From Massilia sp. IC2-278 (GTDB lineage Bacteria > Pseudomonadota > Gammaproteobacteria > Burkholderiales > Burkholderiaceae_D): DNA of 64,000 nt. The notes beneath the pieces are model-generated. The model worked only from the letters and a program-made list of their open reading frames with translations. It ran no database searches and had not been told where the DNA came from. The DNA is taken from contig NZ_JAJFES010000004.1 in assembly GCF_020708045.1 (NCBI RefSeq), positions 248,001 through 312,000 on the forward strand. The letters are read 5' to 3'. Both the position numbers and the translations under genes were made by a program. This document shows positions 34,307 through 46,550 of the stretch, piece by piece (position 1 is the first letter of the stretch; the number at the start of each line of letters is the position of its first letter).

Positions 34307-35432
34307 AGCCTTTGCCCAATCCCAGCCGCTTACCTTCGGGGTCGAGCTCGAACTGCAGTTGGTTAGCCTGTCCGACTTCGACCTGACGGCGGCCAGTCCC
34401 GATCTGCTGCACCTGCTGTCGCGCAAGCCCTTCCCCGGCAACGTGACGCCGGAGATCACCGAGAGCATGATCGAGATTAATTCGAGCGTGCATTCGGACT
34501 ACCAGGAGCTGCTGGCCGAACTGCTGGAAATCCGCGATACGCTGGTGACGGCCGGCGACACCCTGAACATCGGCATTGCCGGCGGCGGCACCCATCCCTT
34601 CCAGCACTGGTCCGAGCAAAAGATTTTCGCCAAGCCGCGCTTCGAGCACCTGTCTTCGCTGTATGGTTACCTGGCCAAGCAGTTCACCGTGTTCGGCCAG
34701 CACGTGCACATCGGTTGCGGCAATGGCGACAACGCCATGTACCTGCTGCACGCGCTGAACCGCTACATTCCGCACTTCATTGCCTTGTCGGCGTCCTCGC
34801 CCTTCGTGCAGGGGCACGACAGTTTGTTCGATTCAGCACGGCTGAACTCGGTGTTTGCCTTTCCGATGAGCGGGCGCGCGCCGTTCACGCTCAGCTGGAG
34901 CGATTTCGAGCACGCGTATTACGCGAAGATGGAGCGCACCGGCATCATCAAGAGCATGAAGGATTTTTACTGGGACCTGCGGCCGAAGCCCGAGTACGGC
35001 ACCATCGAGCTGCGCGTGTGCGATACGCCGCTGACGGTGCAGCGGGCGGCGGCGCTGGCGGCCTACCTGCAGGCGCTGTGCAGCTACCTGCTGCAGCGGA
35101 CGGAAGAGCCGCCGGTCGAGGACGATTACCTCGTCTACAACTACAACCGCTTCCAGGCGTGCCGCTTCGGGCTGGATGGGTCGATCACGCATCCGAAAAC
35201 CTACGAAACGGTATCGCTGCGCGAAGATATTCTGACGACGCTGCGCAAGATGGAGCCGCATGCGCAGGCGCTGGGCAGCCTGGATGGCTTGCGGGACCTG
35301 GCGGATGCGGCGGCCGGGGGCAGCGATGCGTCGCTGCTACGCCAGCAGTACGAGCGCGAAGGCAGTGTCGAGGCGATCGTGCATTCGGCGATCAATACCT
35401 TCCGGGGTGAGCGGCGGTTCTGGCGGCGCTGA
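34296..35432 (+). CDS. ybdK: YbdK-type glutamate-cysteine ligase-like carboxylate-amine ligase
   Basis: ATP-dependent carboxylate-amine ligase of the GCS2 family; E. coli YbdK has weak glutamate-cysteine ligase activity. The 378 residues open with [11 protein letters not shown] and contain [38 protein letters not shown], the [13 protein letters not shown] metal-site stretch and [19 protein letters not shown]. These are the expected Glu and His metal/ATP ligands. It follows the antiporter without a gap. Confidence 0.9.
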   Translation: MPLEAFAQSQPLTFGVELELQLVSLSDFDLTAASPDLLHLLSRKPFPGNVTPEITESMIEINSSVHSDYQELLAELLEIRDTLVTAGDTLNIGIAGGGTHPFQHWSEQKIFAKPRFEHLSSLYGYLAKQFTVFGQHVHIGCGNGDNAMYLLHALNRYIPHFIALSASSPFVQGHDSLFDSARLNSVFAFPMSGRAPFTLSWSDFEHAYYAKMERTGIIKSMKDFYWDLRPKPEYGTIELRVCDTPLTVQRAAALAAYLQALCSYLLQRTEEPPVEDDYLVYNYNRFQACRFGLDGSITHPKTYETVSLREDILTTLRKMEPHAQALGSLDGLRDLADAAAGGSDASLLRQQYEREGSVEAIVHSAINTFRGERRFWRR

Positions 35433-35438
35433 TGGGGG

Positions 35439-35643
35439 CGTAGGGTGGACGGCTTGTGATTCAGTCCACTGGACTGAATCACTCCACGCGTTGATTGCCG
35501 ACAGTGCCATGACTGTGTCGGTTGATCTTGCCGATTTCCGGCTCCGTGATCGTACCGGATGATCTTGCCGCCAACGACCGACGCGTGGGCGGCGCACACG
35601 GAGCGGATGACCGATCGTGAAAGGTGGAGCCGACCACCCTACG
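35439..35643. repeat. REPIN-like palindromic element, copy G (divergent arms)
   Basis: A 205-bp divergent copy with the same architecture: it starts CGTAGGGTGGACGGCT and ends AGCCGACCACCCTACG, with ACGCG/CGCGT at the inner edges of the arms. The left arm contains an extra near-perfect 27-bp dyad at 35456-35482 (GTGATTCAGTCCA-C-TGGACTGAATCAC). It lies between the convergent ybdK gene (7 bp after its stop) and the Fur-box gene (10 bp from its stop). Confidence 0.75.
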
Positions 35644-35653
35644 AGCGTGTGCG

Positions 35654-35989
35654 TCAGGCCGCGCTCGGTCCCAGGCGGCTGCCGCGCATGATGCGTTCCA
35701 TGAACGTCGGCTTGGCTGCCGGACGCGGCATGCCGTCGTCGACCAGTCCGGCCCATTTTTCACACAATTGTTCGCAGGTGGCGCGCAGCACCGGGTCGAG
35801 CTCGGGCAGGCGCGCGAGGGCGCACAGGTGGCGCTCGATCACCGAGGCCAGGCGCACGCAGGGACGGTCGTTCTCGTCGCGCGCGGTATAGTGCGACATC
35901 AGGTGCAGCAGCGACGCGATCATCACCGCGTCGCGGTGGCGCATGTCTGGCGCCGGCAGCATGGATGGCTCGTTTGCTTGGTCTTTCAT
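35654..35989 (-). CDS. Uncharacterised 111-aa protein with Fur-box promoter
   Basis: No family recognised. The ATG at 35989 has AAGGGG 5 nt upstream; the open frame runs further upstream to 36229 but that part crosses the Fur box and a palindromic repeat and is not the gene. The protein is helical and cytosolic, with no signal peptide. It has two cysteine-containing segments (DRPCVRLASVIERHLCALARL and LRATCEQLCEKWAGL) and a basic C-terminus (FMERIMRGSRLG). The near-perfect Fur site 40 bp upstream predicts expression under iron starvation. A role as an iron-responsive regulator or partner of another protein is possible but unproven. Confidence 0.75.
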   Translation of the reverse strand: MKDQANEPSMLPAPDMRHRDAVMIASLLHLMSHYTARDENDRPCVRLASVIERHLCALARLPELDPVLRATCEQLCEKWAGLVDDGMPRPAAKPTFMERIMRGSRLGPSAA

Positions 35990-36028
35990 GACAGCCCCTT
36001 GTTCGGATGGACGGTGTGTCTTGGTCAA

Positions 36029-36051
36029 TGAATGAGAATCATTCTCATTCA
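36029..36051. promoter_or_regulatory. Fur box
   Basis: A 23-bp palindrome (36029-36051) with arms TGAATGAGAAT and ATTCTCATTCA around a central C. Its core AATGAGAATCATTCTCATT matches the classical Fur site pattern of NAT triplets. It lies 40 bp upstream of the ATG of the 111-residue gene. No other gene start is near it. Confidence 0.85.
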
Positions 36052-36164
36052 ATGGTAATGGAGGGGCGGATGAGAGGCAAGCGATTTCGCAAGCGTGTGC
36101 GGGGGTGTTTGATGTATTTCGGAATGGGTGTGGTGGACACGGCGGCATGGCGCGCATGGTGAGA

Positions 36165-36220
36165 CGGTGGGTACAAGTACCCACCCTACCAGGTTGTAGG
36201 GTGGGTTCTCGAACCCACCG
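36165..36220. repeat. Miniature REPIN-like double hairpin, copy H
   Basis: A 56-bp version without a long interior. CGGTGGGT-N6-ACCCACCCTAC is followed after 6 bases by GTAGGGTGGGT-N6-ACCCACCG. Each half is a hairpin, and the two halves are inverted repeats of each other, so the whole can also fold as one long stem. It lies 30 bp from the stop of the peptidase C26 gene. Confidence 0.8.
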
Positions 36221-36249
36221 CTTCATCACCCGATCAACGGCGAATGCAA

Positions 36250-37236
36250 TTACAAGCGCGTCTCCCGCGCCGCCCTCAAAAACTCATCCAGCACCGGCGT
36301 GCAATCGAGCAGATCCGTCCCGCCGGCCCGGTGAAACTCCGGATGCCACTGCAGTCCCATCACGAAGTCCGCCTTGTCGTAGCGGATCGCCTCGACGATC
36401 CCATCCGGATACGACACCGCCTCGATGCGCACGTCGCGCCCCAGCTCCTTCACCGCCTGGTGGTGGATCGAATTCACTACAGGCCGCGTGGCCTTCGGGA
36501 ACATCTTGCGCAGCGATGAGCCCGGCGGGAATTCGATCGCATGGCGGTGCGCGTCGTAGTCGGTGTGCACGTGGGCCAGCGCCTCGGGCACGTTGGTCGC
36601 CACGTCCTGGTACAGCGAGCCGCCGAATGCCACGTTGATCAGCTGGCAGCCGCGGCACACGCCCAGCACCGGCTTGCCGGCCTCGACGAATTCGTGCAGC
36701 AGTTCGAGTTCGTACAAATCGCGCGCGCGGTCGCCGCTCCACTCGGGCCGGGTCGGGCTTTCGGAATAGGTTTGCGGCGACACGTCCGCCCCGCCCTGCA
36801 GCACCAGCCCGTCCAGGTGGCGCGCGTAGTGGCGCAGCGTGATGTTGCTGGGGTGGAGCAGCCCGTTGGTATTCACCGTCGGGATCATGAACACCAGCAC
36901 GTCGCGCGACATCACCCACTGGGCGATCGATTCTTCCAGGTATTGCAGGTTCTTGCTGCGCAGGCCGGTGGAGCCCGGTTCGGGATGGAAGATACGGGCC
37001 GAGACGCCGATGCGCAGGGTGCGGCGCATAAAGTCGCGGCTGAAGCGGTCGCGCATGGCGCGCCAGCGCGAAGACAATACGCGGCCGGCCAGCGCGAACG
37101 GCGTGTCGCCGGGCCGCTGGTAGCGCGGCGGGCCATCGGCCGAGCGGCGGTCGGGAACGCGTTCGGGTGCGTCGGGGCGGGTTTCGAGCGGCGGGCCGGG
37201 CGCCTCCTCCAGCCCATTTGGATGATCGTCTGCCAT
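36250..37236 (-). CDS. Class I glutamine amidotransferase-like hydrolase (peptidase C26, PuuD type)
   Basis: Likely gamma-glutamyl hydrolase; PuuD removes the gamma-glutamyl group from gamma-glutamyl-GABA. The domain spans about 75-325, with the nucleophile Cys in PVLGVCRGCQLINVAFGG and the His/Glu pair in VMGLQWHPEFHRAGG. Other family landmarks are RTLRIGVSARIFHP and GLVLQGGADVSPQTY. About 70 extra N-terminal residues are rich in Pro/Arg and probably disordered. It lies near ybdK, another gamma-glutamyl-type enzyme, but is transcribed the opposite way. Confidence 0.88.
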   Translation of the reverse strand: MADDHPNGLEEAPGPPLETRPDAPERVPDRRSADGPPRYQRPGDTPFALAGRVLSSRWRAMRDRFSRDFMRRTLRIGVSARIFHPEPGSTGLRSKNLQYLEESIAQWVMSRDVLVFMIPTVNTNGLLHPSNITLRHYARHLDGLVLQGGADVSPQTYSESPTRPEWSGDRARDLYELELLHEFVEAGKPVLGVCRGCQLINVAFGGSLYQDVATNVPEALAHVHTDYDAHRHAIEFPPGSSLRKMFPKATRPVVNSIHHQAVKELGRDVRIEAVSYPDGIVEAIRYDKADFVMGLQWHPEFHRAGGTDLLDCTPVLDEFLRAARETRL

Positions 37237-37314
37237 GGCTTCAATATAGCCCCGCTACAGCCGCGCACGATTTGAAGTTGTAACAAAGTCACACGGATGA
37301 GCTCAATCAGGCGT

Positions 37315-38139
37315 TCAGGGACACATCGAGGTCAGGCGCATCAGCATCGCCACCAGGCTGCGGTCGCCGACCGGCTGGTCGAGCAGGCCGCGCACGCCGG
37401 CCGAATGGGCGCGCGCCGTGTCGTAGCAAAAGGCGCGCCCCACCAGGAACACCACCGCCGTGCGCCCCGCCCCTTCCTGCGCCTTGATCGCCGCGCACAG
37501 CGCATACGGGTCGATGCCGGGCGTCGAGGTGTTGATCATCGCCAGCGACACCGGCGTTTCGTCGCACAGGCGCACGGCGGCCGGGGCACTGTCGGTCCAG
37601 GCGACCGCCAGGCGCTGCGCGCCGACCAGCTGGGCCAGGTGGTCGCGGAAGGCGCCACCGCCGTCGACGATCAGGACCTTGCCGTCGTGCGGCGGCTGGC
37701 GCAGGGCTTCGCCGTCGATGGCCAGGCCGTCGATGCCGCGCTGGCGCCGGCGCCGTTCCGGCAAGGGTGCTTCGCCGCAGGCGCATTGGTGTTCGAGGGC
37801 GCGGCGGCGCTCGGCCACCAGCCGCGCCAGCATCGCGTGCAGGGACGCCGCCTCGAGCGGACGCTCGGCCCGCGTCCAGCCATTGCCGCGCTCGGCGCCG
37901 CCGACCTGCAGGGCCAGCGGCGTGCTGCGCATGCCGGTCAGGCGCAGCATGGCGCAGGCGTTGTCGCCGTCGGCCAGGTAGACATCGGGTTCCTGCAGGC
38001 TGTCCTCGTGCAGGCAGGCATAGTTCGGCCCGCAAGGCGGCGCCTCGGCCAGCAAGGAGGTGATGGCCGAGGCATCCGCCGGTGCAAAGCCGAGCAGGCG
38101 CACGGCGGTCGGGGTTTTCTTTGCTTGCATGATGATCAT
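37315..38139 (-). CDS. Degenerate response-regulator receiver protein
   Basis: About 274 residues. The N-terminal half (1-150) has no domain I recognise and contains an Arg-rich patch with a CACGEAPLPERRRRQRG segment. The C-terminal ~115 residues follow the receiver fold: GKVLIVDGGGAFRDHLAQLV, VSLAMINTSTPGIDPYALCAAIK, TAVVFLVG, GVRGLLDQPVGDRSLVAML. The usual phospho-acceptor Asp at the end of strand 3 is Asn here (AMINTSTPG) and the acidic pair is reduced to VDGGG, so phosphorylation is unlikely. An ATG three codons in (38130) is an alternative start. A LexA box lies about 70 bp upstream. Confidence 0.7.
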   Translation of the reverse strand: MIIMQAKKTPTAVRLLGFAPADASAITSLLAEAPPCGPNYACLHEDSLQEPDVYLADGDNACAMLRLTGMRSTPLALQVGGAERGNGWTRAERPLEAASLHAMLARLVAERRRALEHQCACGEAPLPERRRRQRGIDGLAIDGEALRQPPHDGKVLIVDGGGAFRDHLAQLVGAQRLAVAWTDSAPAAVRLCDETPVSLAMINTSTPGIDPYALCAAIKAQEGAGRTAVVFLVGRAFCYDTARAHSAGVRGLLDQPVGDRSLVAMLMRLTSMCP

Positions 38140-38209
38140 CCGGCACCGCAGACAATGCCTGTTGTGCGCTGCGGTGCGGTCGGCCTCTCCCCCGCCCCTT
38201 GCACTATAA

Positions 38210-38229
38210 TACTGTATGCATGTACAGTA
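38210..38229. promoter_or_regulatory. LexA (SOS) box with adjoining TATAAT
   Basis: CTGT-N8-ACAG with extended arms TACTGTA and TACAGTA, an excellent match to the LexA consensus. A TATAAT (38205-38210) abuts it on the plus strand. It lies 70 bp upstream of the degenerate receiver gene (minus) and 178 bp upstream of parE (plus). The nearer receiver gene is the likelier target, but parE cannot be excluded. Confidence 0.75.
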
Positions 38230-38406
38230 TCGGTCTTGACCAGCGCTTTCCTTTCGACGATTTCTCGAAGCCCCTATATGCTGGCAGGCTTGCGTATCAA
38301 TCTAGTCACGTTCCACAACGTTGACAAGGAGATTCGGCCGCACGGCTCCTATTTTTGCCTGCCGACAAGATAGAATGCGCAGGAATTTCAAAAAACACAC
38401 ATCAGC

Positions 38407-40404
38407 ATGGCAACCAAGAAACCCGCACCCGATTACAGCGAATCATCCATCCGCGTCCTGAAGGGGCTCGAACCCGTGAAGCAGCGTCCGGGCATGTACA
38501 CCCGGACCGAGAACCCGCTGCACATCATCCAGGAGGTGATCGACAACGCCTCGGACGAGGCACTGGGCGGTTACTGCAACAACATCGGCGTCACCCTGAA
38601 CGTCGATGGTTCCGTCACGGTCGAAGACGACGGCCGCGGCATCCCGGTCGGCATCCACCCGGAAGAAGGCGTCTCCACGGTCGAGATCGTCTTCACGCGC
38701 CTGCACGCCGGCGGCAAGTTCGACAAGGGCTCGGGCGGCGCCTATGCCTTCTCGGGCGGCCTGCACGGCGTCGGCGTCTCGGTCACCAACGCGCTTTCCA
38801 CGCGCCTGGAGATCAACGTCTGGCGCAAGACCGACGACGGCAACGGTATCCACCGCCTGGTCTTCGAAAACGGCGACGTGGTCGAACCCCTCAGCTCCGC
38901 GCCGTTCGAGCGCGGCGGCAAGAAGAATGGCACCCGCGTCACCGCCTGGCCCGATCCGAAATACTTCGATTCGCCGAACATCCCGATGGCCGAACTGGTG
39001 CGCCTGCTGCGCTCGAAGGCCGTGCTGCTGCCGGGCGTGACCGTCACCCTCACCAACGCCAAGACCGGCGACGTGCAAACCTGGCGCTACGACGAAGGCC
39101 TGCGCGGCTACCTGACCGAAGCACTGGCGCAGGGTTCCAGCGGCCAGACCCTGATCCCGCTGTTCGAAGGCGCGCAGTACGCCCCGCTAGGGGACGAAAG
39201 CTTTGCCGAAGGCGAAGGCGCGGCCTGGGTCGTGGCCTGGAACGAAGAAGGCAGCGTGGTGCGCGAGTCCTACGTCAACCTGATCCCGACGCCGAGCGGC
39301 GGCTCGCACGAGTCCGGCCTGCGCGACGGCTTGTTCGGCGCAGTGAAGGGCTTCGTGGAACTGCACGGCCTGCTGCCGAAAGGCGTGAAACTGCTGCCGG
39401 AAGACGTGTTCGCGCGCGTCTCGTTCGTGCTGTCGGCCAAAGTGCTGGATCCGCAATTCCAGGGCCAGACCAAGGAACGCCTGAACTCGCGCGATGCCGT
39501 GAAGCTGGTTTCCACCTTCACCAAGCCGCCGCTCGAACTCTGGCTGAACCAGCACGTCGAATACGGCAAGAAACTGGCCGACCTGGTCATCAAGCAGGCG
39601 CAGTCGCGCATGCGCTCGCTGCAAAAGGTCGAGAAGAAAAAATCCTCGGGCGTGGCCGTGTTGCCGGGCAAGCTGACCGATTGCGAATCGACCGACCTCA
39701 CCCGCAACGAACTGTTCCTGGTCGAGGGCGACTCGGCCGGCGGTTCGGCCAAGATGGGCCGCGACAAGGAATACCAGGCGATTTTGCCGCTGCGCGGCAA
39801 GGTGCTGAACACCTGGGAAACCGACCGCGACCGCCTGTTCGCGAACAACGAGATCCACGACATCTCGGTGGCGATCGGCGTCGACCCGCACGCGCACGGC
39901 GATTCGCCTGACCTCTCCGGTCTGCGCTACGGCAAGATCTGCATCCTGTCGGACGCGGACGTCGACGGCTCGCACATCCAGGTCCTGCTGCTGACCCTGT
40001 TCTTCAAGCACTTCCCTGCCCTGTTCCGCCACGGCCACATCTGCGTGGCGCGTCCGCCGCTATACCGCGTTGACGTACCGGCGCGCGGCAAGAAGCCGCT
40101 GCAAAAACTGTATGCGCTCGACGACGGCGAACTGCTGGCCATCGAAGACAAGCTGAAAAAGGAAGGCCTGAAGGAAGGTTCGTGGAGCATTTCGCGCTTC
40201 AAGGGCCTGGGCGAGATGAACGCCGAGCAACTGTGGGAAACCACGATGAACCCGGACACCCGCCGCCTGCTGCCGGTGTCGCTGGGCGACTTCGACCACG
40301 TCGAATCGAGCGCACGTTTCAACATGTTGATGGGCAAAGGGGAGGCCGCCGCACGGCGCGCCTGGATCGAAGAACACGGTAACGAAACCGAAGCGGACAT
40401 CTGA
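38407..40404 (+). CDS. parE: DNA topoisomerase IV subunit B
   Basis: ATPase subunit of topoisomerase IV, which separates daughter chromosomes. The 665 residues have the GHKL ATP site (EVIDNASDEALGGY, DDGRGIPVG, GGLHGVGVSVTNALS) and the TOPRIM domain (LFLVEGDSAGGSAKMGRDKEYQ, SDADVDGSHI), ending KGLGEMNAEQLWETTM. Length and lack of a GyrB-type insertion fit ParE, as does parC in the same operon. A TAGAAT box lies 36 bp upstream. The Hsp70 gene starts 2 nt after its stop. Confidence 0.96.
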   Translation: MATKKPAPDYSESSIRVLKGLEPVKQRPGMYTRTENPLHIIQEVIDNASDEALGGYCNNIGVTLNVDGSVTVEDDGRGIPVGIHPEEGVSTVEIVFTRLHAGGKFDKGSGGAYAFSGGLHGVGVSVTNALSTRLEINVWRKTDDGNGIHRLVFENGDVVEPLSSAPFERGGKKNGTRVTAWPDPKYFDSPNIPMAELVRLLRSKAVLLPGVTVTLTNAKTGDVQTWRYDEGLRGYLTEALAQGSSGQTLIPLFEGAQYAPLGDESFAEGEGAAWVVAWNEEGSVVRESYVNLIPTPSGGSHESGLRDGLFGAVKGFVELHGLLPKGVKLLPEDVFARVSFVLSAKVLDPQFQGQTKERLNSRDAVKLVSTFTKPPLELWLNQHVEYGKKLADLVIKQAQSRMRSLQKVEKKKSSGVAVLPGKLTDCESTDLTRNELFLVEGDSAGGSAKMGRDKEYQAILPLRGKVLNTWETDRDRLFANNEIHDISVAIGVDPHAHGDSPDLSGLRYGKICILSDADVDGSHIQVLLLTLFFKHFPALFRHGHICVARPPLYRVDVPARGKKPLQKLYALDDGELLAIEDKLKKEGLKEGSWSISRFKGLGEMNAEQLWETTMNPDTRRLLPVSLGDFDHVESSARFNMLMGKGEAAARRAWIEEHGNETEADI

Positions 40405-40406
40405 TC

Positions 40407-42116
40407 ATGATCATTGGTATTGATTTGGGCACCACAAACAGCTTGGTAGCAGCCTGGCGTGACGGGCGCGCGCAGATCATTCCCAATGCGCTCGGCGAAT
40501 ACCTGACGCCGTCCTGCGTCGGCATCGACGACGACGGCACGGTCCTGGTGGGCGCAGCGGCACGTTCGCGCCTCCAGACCCACCCCGACCTTTCCACCTC
40601 GCTGTTCAAGCGCTACATGGGCAGCGAGCGCGTGACGCAACTCGGCAAGCAGCGATTCCGTCCGGAAGAGCTGTCATCGCTGGTGCTGCGCGCCCTGAAG
40701 GAAGACGCCGAGGCCTGGCTCGGTCAACCGGTCGAAGAGGCCATCATCACGGTGCCGGCCTACTTCAGCGACGCCCAGCGCAAGGCCACGCGCGCGGCGG
40801 GCCAGCTGGCCGGCCTGAAGGTCGAGCGCCTGCTGAACGAACCGACCGCCGCGGCCCTGGCCTACGGCATCCAGGACAGCCAGCAGGAAACCAAGTTCCT
40901 CGTCTTCGACCTCGGGGGCGGCACCTTCGACGTTTCCATCCTCGATTTGTTCGAGGGTGTGATGGAAGTGCGCGCCTCGGCCGGCGACAATTTCCTGGGC
41001 GGCGAAGACTTCGTCGAGGTGCTGGTCAAGACCTTCTTCGAACGCAGCAGCCTGCGCAACGCGCTCGGCACCGCGGTGCTCAGCCGCGCGCAGACCCAGC
41101 GCCTGCGCGACGAAGCCGAACGCGCCAAGCGGGCGCTGTCGGAATCCGCCACCGCCCAGATGACGTTCCAGCACGAGGGCCGCGAATTCACCTGGCGCCT
41201 CGACGAAGACACCCTCGCCCAATTGTGCGAGCCGCTGCTGCAGCGCCTGCGCAAGCCGGTCGACCGCGCCCTGCGCGACTCCACCATCAAGGCGAGCGAA
41301 CTGGATGCCGTGGTGCTGGCCGGCGGCGCCACCCGCATGCCGATCGTGCGTAAACTCGTGTCGCGCATGTTCGGCCGCTTCCCGTCGGTGCACCTGGATC
41401 CGGACCACGCCATCGCACTCGGCGCGGCAGTGCAAGCCGGCCTCAAGATGCGCGACGCCGCGCTCGAAGAGGTGGTGATGACCGACGTCGCGCCCTACTC
41501 GCTCGGCATCAACATCTCGCGCCAGATCGGGCCGAACAACTTCGAAGGCGGCCATTACCTGCCCATCATCGAGCGCAACTCCACGGTGCCGGTGTCGCGC
41601 GTGCAGAACATCACCACCGTGCGCGACGGCCAGGGCGCGCTGCGCGTGCTGGTCTACCAGGGCGAGGCGCGCCTGGTGAAGGACAACGTGTACCTGGGCG
41701 CGATCGACTTCCCGATCCCGCCGAAAAAGGCTGGCGAGATCAGCGCCGACGTGCGTTTCACGTACGACATCAGCGGCGTGCTGGAAGCCGAGATTACGGT
41801 TCATCCGACCGAGGAAAAGCACAAGCTGGTCATCACCGAGAATGCCGGCGTGATGACGCCCGAGCAGGTCGAACAGCGCCTGGCTGAACTGGCCGAACTG
41901 AAGATCCACCCGCGCGACCAGATCGAGAACCGCACCGTGGTAGCCGAGGCCGACCGCCTGTACCAGGAACTGCTGGGCGACGCGCGCGAATACCTGGCCC
42001 AGCACATCGCCGCCTTCCAGTCGGTGCTGGAGCAGCAGGACCACCATGCGGCGGCGCGGGCGCGCACCACGCTGCAGAAGGTGCTGGCCGACCTCGGCCG
42101 CGGCGGCCTCGAATGA
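40407..42116 (+). CDS. hscC: Hsp70-family chaperone, HscC-type
   Basis: ATP-dependent chaperone of the short HscC (Hsc62) branch. The 569 residues contain the phosphate loops [12 protein letters not shown] (about 4-15) and [11 protein letters not shown] (about 165-175), [12 protein letters not shown], and [16 protein letters not shown], then a substrate-binding domain with a truncated lid. DnaK itself is about 640 residues. It is embedded between parE and parC and overlaps by 4 bp the gene for a J-like membrane protein, its probable partner, as HscC pairs with DjlB/DjlC in E. coli. Confidence 0.9.
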   Translation: MIIGIDLGTTNSLVAAWRDGRAQIIPNALGEYLTPSCVGIDDDGTVLVGAAARSRLQTHPDLSTSLFKRYMGSERVTQLGKQRFRPEELSSLVLRALKEDAEAWLGQPVEEAIITVPAYFSDAQRKATRAAGQLAGLKVERLLNEPTAAALAYGIQDSQQETKFLVFDLGGGTFDVSILDLFEGVMEVRASAGDNFLGGEDFVEVLVKTFFERSSLRNALGTAVLSRAQTQRLRDEAERAKRALSESATAQMTFQHEGREFTWRLDEDTLAQLCEPLLQRLRKPVDRALRDSTIKASELDAVVLAGGATRMPIVRKLVSRMFGRFPSVHLDPDHAIALGAAVQAGLKMRDAALEEVVMTDVAPYSLGINISRQIGPNNFEGGHYLPIIERNSTVPVSRVQNITTVRDGQGALRVLVYQGEARLVKDNVYLGAIDFPIPPKKAGEISADVRFTYDISGVLEAEITVHPTEEKHKLVITENAGVMTPEQVEQRLAELAELKIHPRDQIENRTVVAEADRLYQELLGDAREYLAQHIAAFQSVLEQQDHHAAARARTTLQKVLADLGRGGLE

Positions 42117-43987
42117 GCGCCTGGGCCGTCCTCGGCATCAATCCCACGCCGGATGTGCGTGCGATCAAGCGCGCCTATGCGCGCAAGCTGAAAGTCACCC
42201 GGCCGGAAGACGACGCCGAGGGCTTCCAGGAACTGAACGACGCCTACCAGGCGGCGCTGCAGATGGCGGCCTACCTGGACAGCGACGAAGAGCAGGCCGA
42301 GCCGGAAGTGCTGGTCGCGCAGGCGCCGGCGCAATGCCATGAACCGGCGCCAGCACCTGCGCTGGCGCCTGCACCAGCGCCTGCATTCATGCCACTGCAG
42401 GAAGCGGCGCCCGAAGAAACGCAGGACGATCTCGAACCCGCCTGGCAACGACCGGTCGCCGCCTGGCGCGAAGAAGCCTGGGAACGCCCGGTGCCGCTGC
42501 TGCGCGAGGTTCCGGACGAGCACGCTCAGCGCCTGGCGCGGCAGAAGGAACGCGAACAGGCGCGCGCCGCCGCCCAGGCCGCGAGCGAGGCCGCCTTTAC
42601 GCTGGCCGGGCAGTTGTGGGCAGGCTTCCTCGAACGCGCCGCCGTCTCGCCCAAGTACCAGCTCAGCCTGATCCTCGAGGGCGACGACATGCTGAACCTC
42701 GAAGTGCGCGAGCATTTCGAGCTGTTCGCCATCCAGTACTGCGCCGGCGCCGCCTGCAGCGACGAGCTGCGCGAAGCCATCGTTACCGTCTTCGGCTGGG
42801 AAGAGGACGACGCCTTCGTGCAGCGCCGCCTGCCCGAAGCCGCCGGCGAAGCCATGGCGCGCCTGCGCGCCGGGCGCGACTACCTGCAGCTGCAGCAGCG
42901 CGCCAGCAGCGAACCGGCGATCGCCGCCCTGCTCGCCGACAGTGCGGGACGCCGTTTCGGCCGCACCCTCAGGAGCGGCTTCACGCGCCAGATGCAGCAA
43001 CAGACCGCGCTGATCCGCGAATACCAGCGCGAACTGCTGTACTTCAAGCTCAACCTCGACGTGTTCGGGGAATGGGAAAAACGCGTCGCAGGCCGCCGCT
43101 ATTTCCTCGAGACGGCGCTGTGGTCGCTTGCCGTGGGCCTGTTCGGCCTGAACCTGCTGGCCGATTACCTCGTGAAGTCGTCGGGCCTGGACGTCGATCC
43201 GAACCTGCGCATCGCGCTGTGCGTGGCGCTGGCGCTCGCGGGCGGCGCCGCCTGGACGCTATACCAGCCGCTGGCCAAGCTGCAAGGCGGCGACCGCGGC
43301 GCCTGGCTGCTCTACGAAGTGCGCTACCGGCCCGACGTACAGCTGGGCTGGATACCGGTGTTTGCACTCCTGTCGGCCTTCATGGTCCTGTATGAACCGC
43401 AGACTGCCGGTGCCTGGCTGTTCCGGGTGGCGCTGCTGGCCTGCGCGCTGGTCGCCGGCTTCGCCAATTCGGTCATGCTGGAAAAAGTCCATTATGTGTT
43501 CGGCGCCCTCGCCGCCTGCCTGTTCGGCAGCATCATGGCCAGCCGCTATTTTTCCAGCTACGGCTACGTCACCTGCATGGCCAGCGCCTTCTGCGCCATG
43601 CAACTGCTGTACCGCGGCGGCGCCGACCTGTGGAGCCGGATGCCGGACAAGACGCACCTGCTCCTGCCGCTGCGCTGCGCCTGGCTGGCCGGAACGATGG
43701 CCATCGTGCTCGGCGCGGAAGGCTCGCCGCTGCCGCTGCCCCTGCATGCCGCGCTGTGCTGGCTGTGGGTACTGGGCGGCATGCTGCTGTCGAACCCGAC
43801 CATCCACTATTTCGCGGCGGCGGTCGGCGGCCTCGTCTTCATGTTCGGCCTGAGCACGGTGCAGCCCTTGTCGCCGGCACTGAAAACCCAGCCGCTGTCC
43901 CTGCTCGTCACACCCCTTTTTGGTGTTGCCATCTTCATGATCATGAACATGATCCGCACTAAAAAGAATCAACATCCATTTTCGTAA
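42113..43987 (+). CDS. J-like domain membrane protein, probable HscC co-chaperone
   Basis: A 624-residue protein. Residues 1-50 look like the DjlB/DjlC-type J domain ([49 protein letters not shown]), but the HPD triad is replaced by TRPED. Then come an Ala/Pro repeat (about 70-95), a helical charged middle region (about 130-330), and a C-terminal membrane domain with roughly eight helices (about 340-615). It overlaps hscC by ATGA and is followed by parC after 5 bp. It probably recruits the Hsp70 to the membrane; whether the altered HPD still stimulates ATPase is open. Confidence 0.75.
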   Translation: MSAWAVLGINPTPDVRAIKRAYARKLKVTRPEDDAEGFQELNDAYQAALQMAAYLDSDEEQAEPEVLVAQAPAQCHEPAPAPALAPAPAPAFMPLQEAAPEETQDDLEPAWQRPVAAWREEAWERPVPLLREVPDEHAQRLARQKEREQARAAAQAASEAAFTLAGQLWAGFLERAAVSPKYQLSLILEGDDMLNLEVREHFELFAIQYCAGAACSDELREAIVTVFGWEEDDAFVQRRLPEAAGEAMARLRAGRDYLQLQQRASSEPAIAALLADSAGRRFGRTLRSGFTRQMQQQTALIREYQRELLYFKLNLDVFGEWEKRVAGRRYFLETALWSLAVGLFGLNLLADYLVKSSGLDVDPNLRIALCVALALAGGAAWTLYQPLAKLQGGDRGAWLLYEVRYRPDVQLGWIPVFALLSAFMVLYEPQTAGAWLFRVALLACALVAGFANSVMLEKVHYVFGALAACLFGSIMASRYFSSYGYVTCMASAFCAMQLLYRGGADLWSRMPDKTHLLLPLRCAWLAGTMAIVLGAEGSPLPLPLHAALCWLWVLGGMLLSNPTIHYFAAAVGGLVFMFGLSTVQPLSPALKTQPLSLLVTPLFGVAIFMIMNMIRTKKNQHPFS

Positions 43988-43992
43988 GTACC

Positions 43993-46320
<2,328 letters not shown>

Positions 46321-46346
46321 TCGCTTGACCGCAGCGTGAATGGACG

Positions 46347-46376
46347 AAGCCGGCGAAAGCCGGCTTTGTTGTTTGT
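46347..46376 (+). terminator. Terminator after parC
   Basis: AAGCCGGC-GAAA-GCCGGCTT, an 8-bp stem with a GNRA-type tetraloop, followed by TGTTGTTTG. It ends the parE-hscC-J-parC operon, 27 bp after the parC stop. Confidence 0.82.
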
Positions 46377-46550
46377 GGCGCCGGTTGCGGATTATTGGCA
46401 GGCGGTGCGATGACAGTCAACGCGGCATGACGAGGACATTCCGACGTAGCCAGCGCACGTCGGGCAGCCAACGGCGCTACACTGATCGCGTCCATTCACA
46501 GCAAGCCTGCCGGCGCCACTGCAGGCGGCGACTACCTACGGAAACCGATC

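Noticed and set aside
38279-38374. 31-codon frame downstream of the LexA box
   Set aside because: Too short, no Shine-Dalgarno sequence, and it lies in the probable parE leader.
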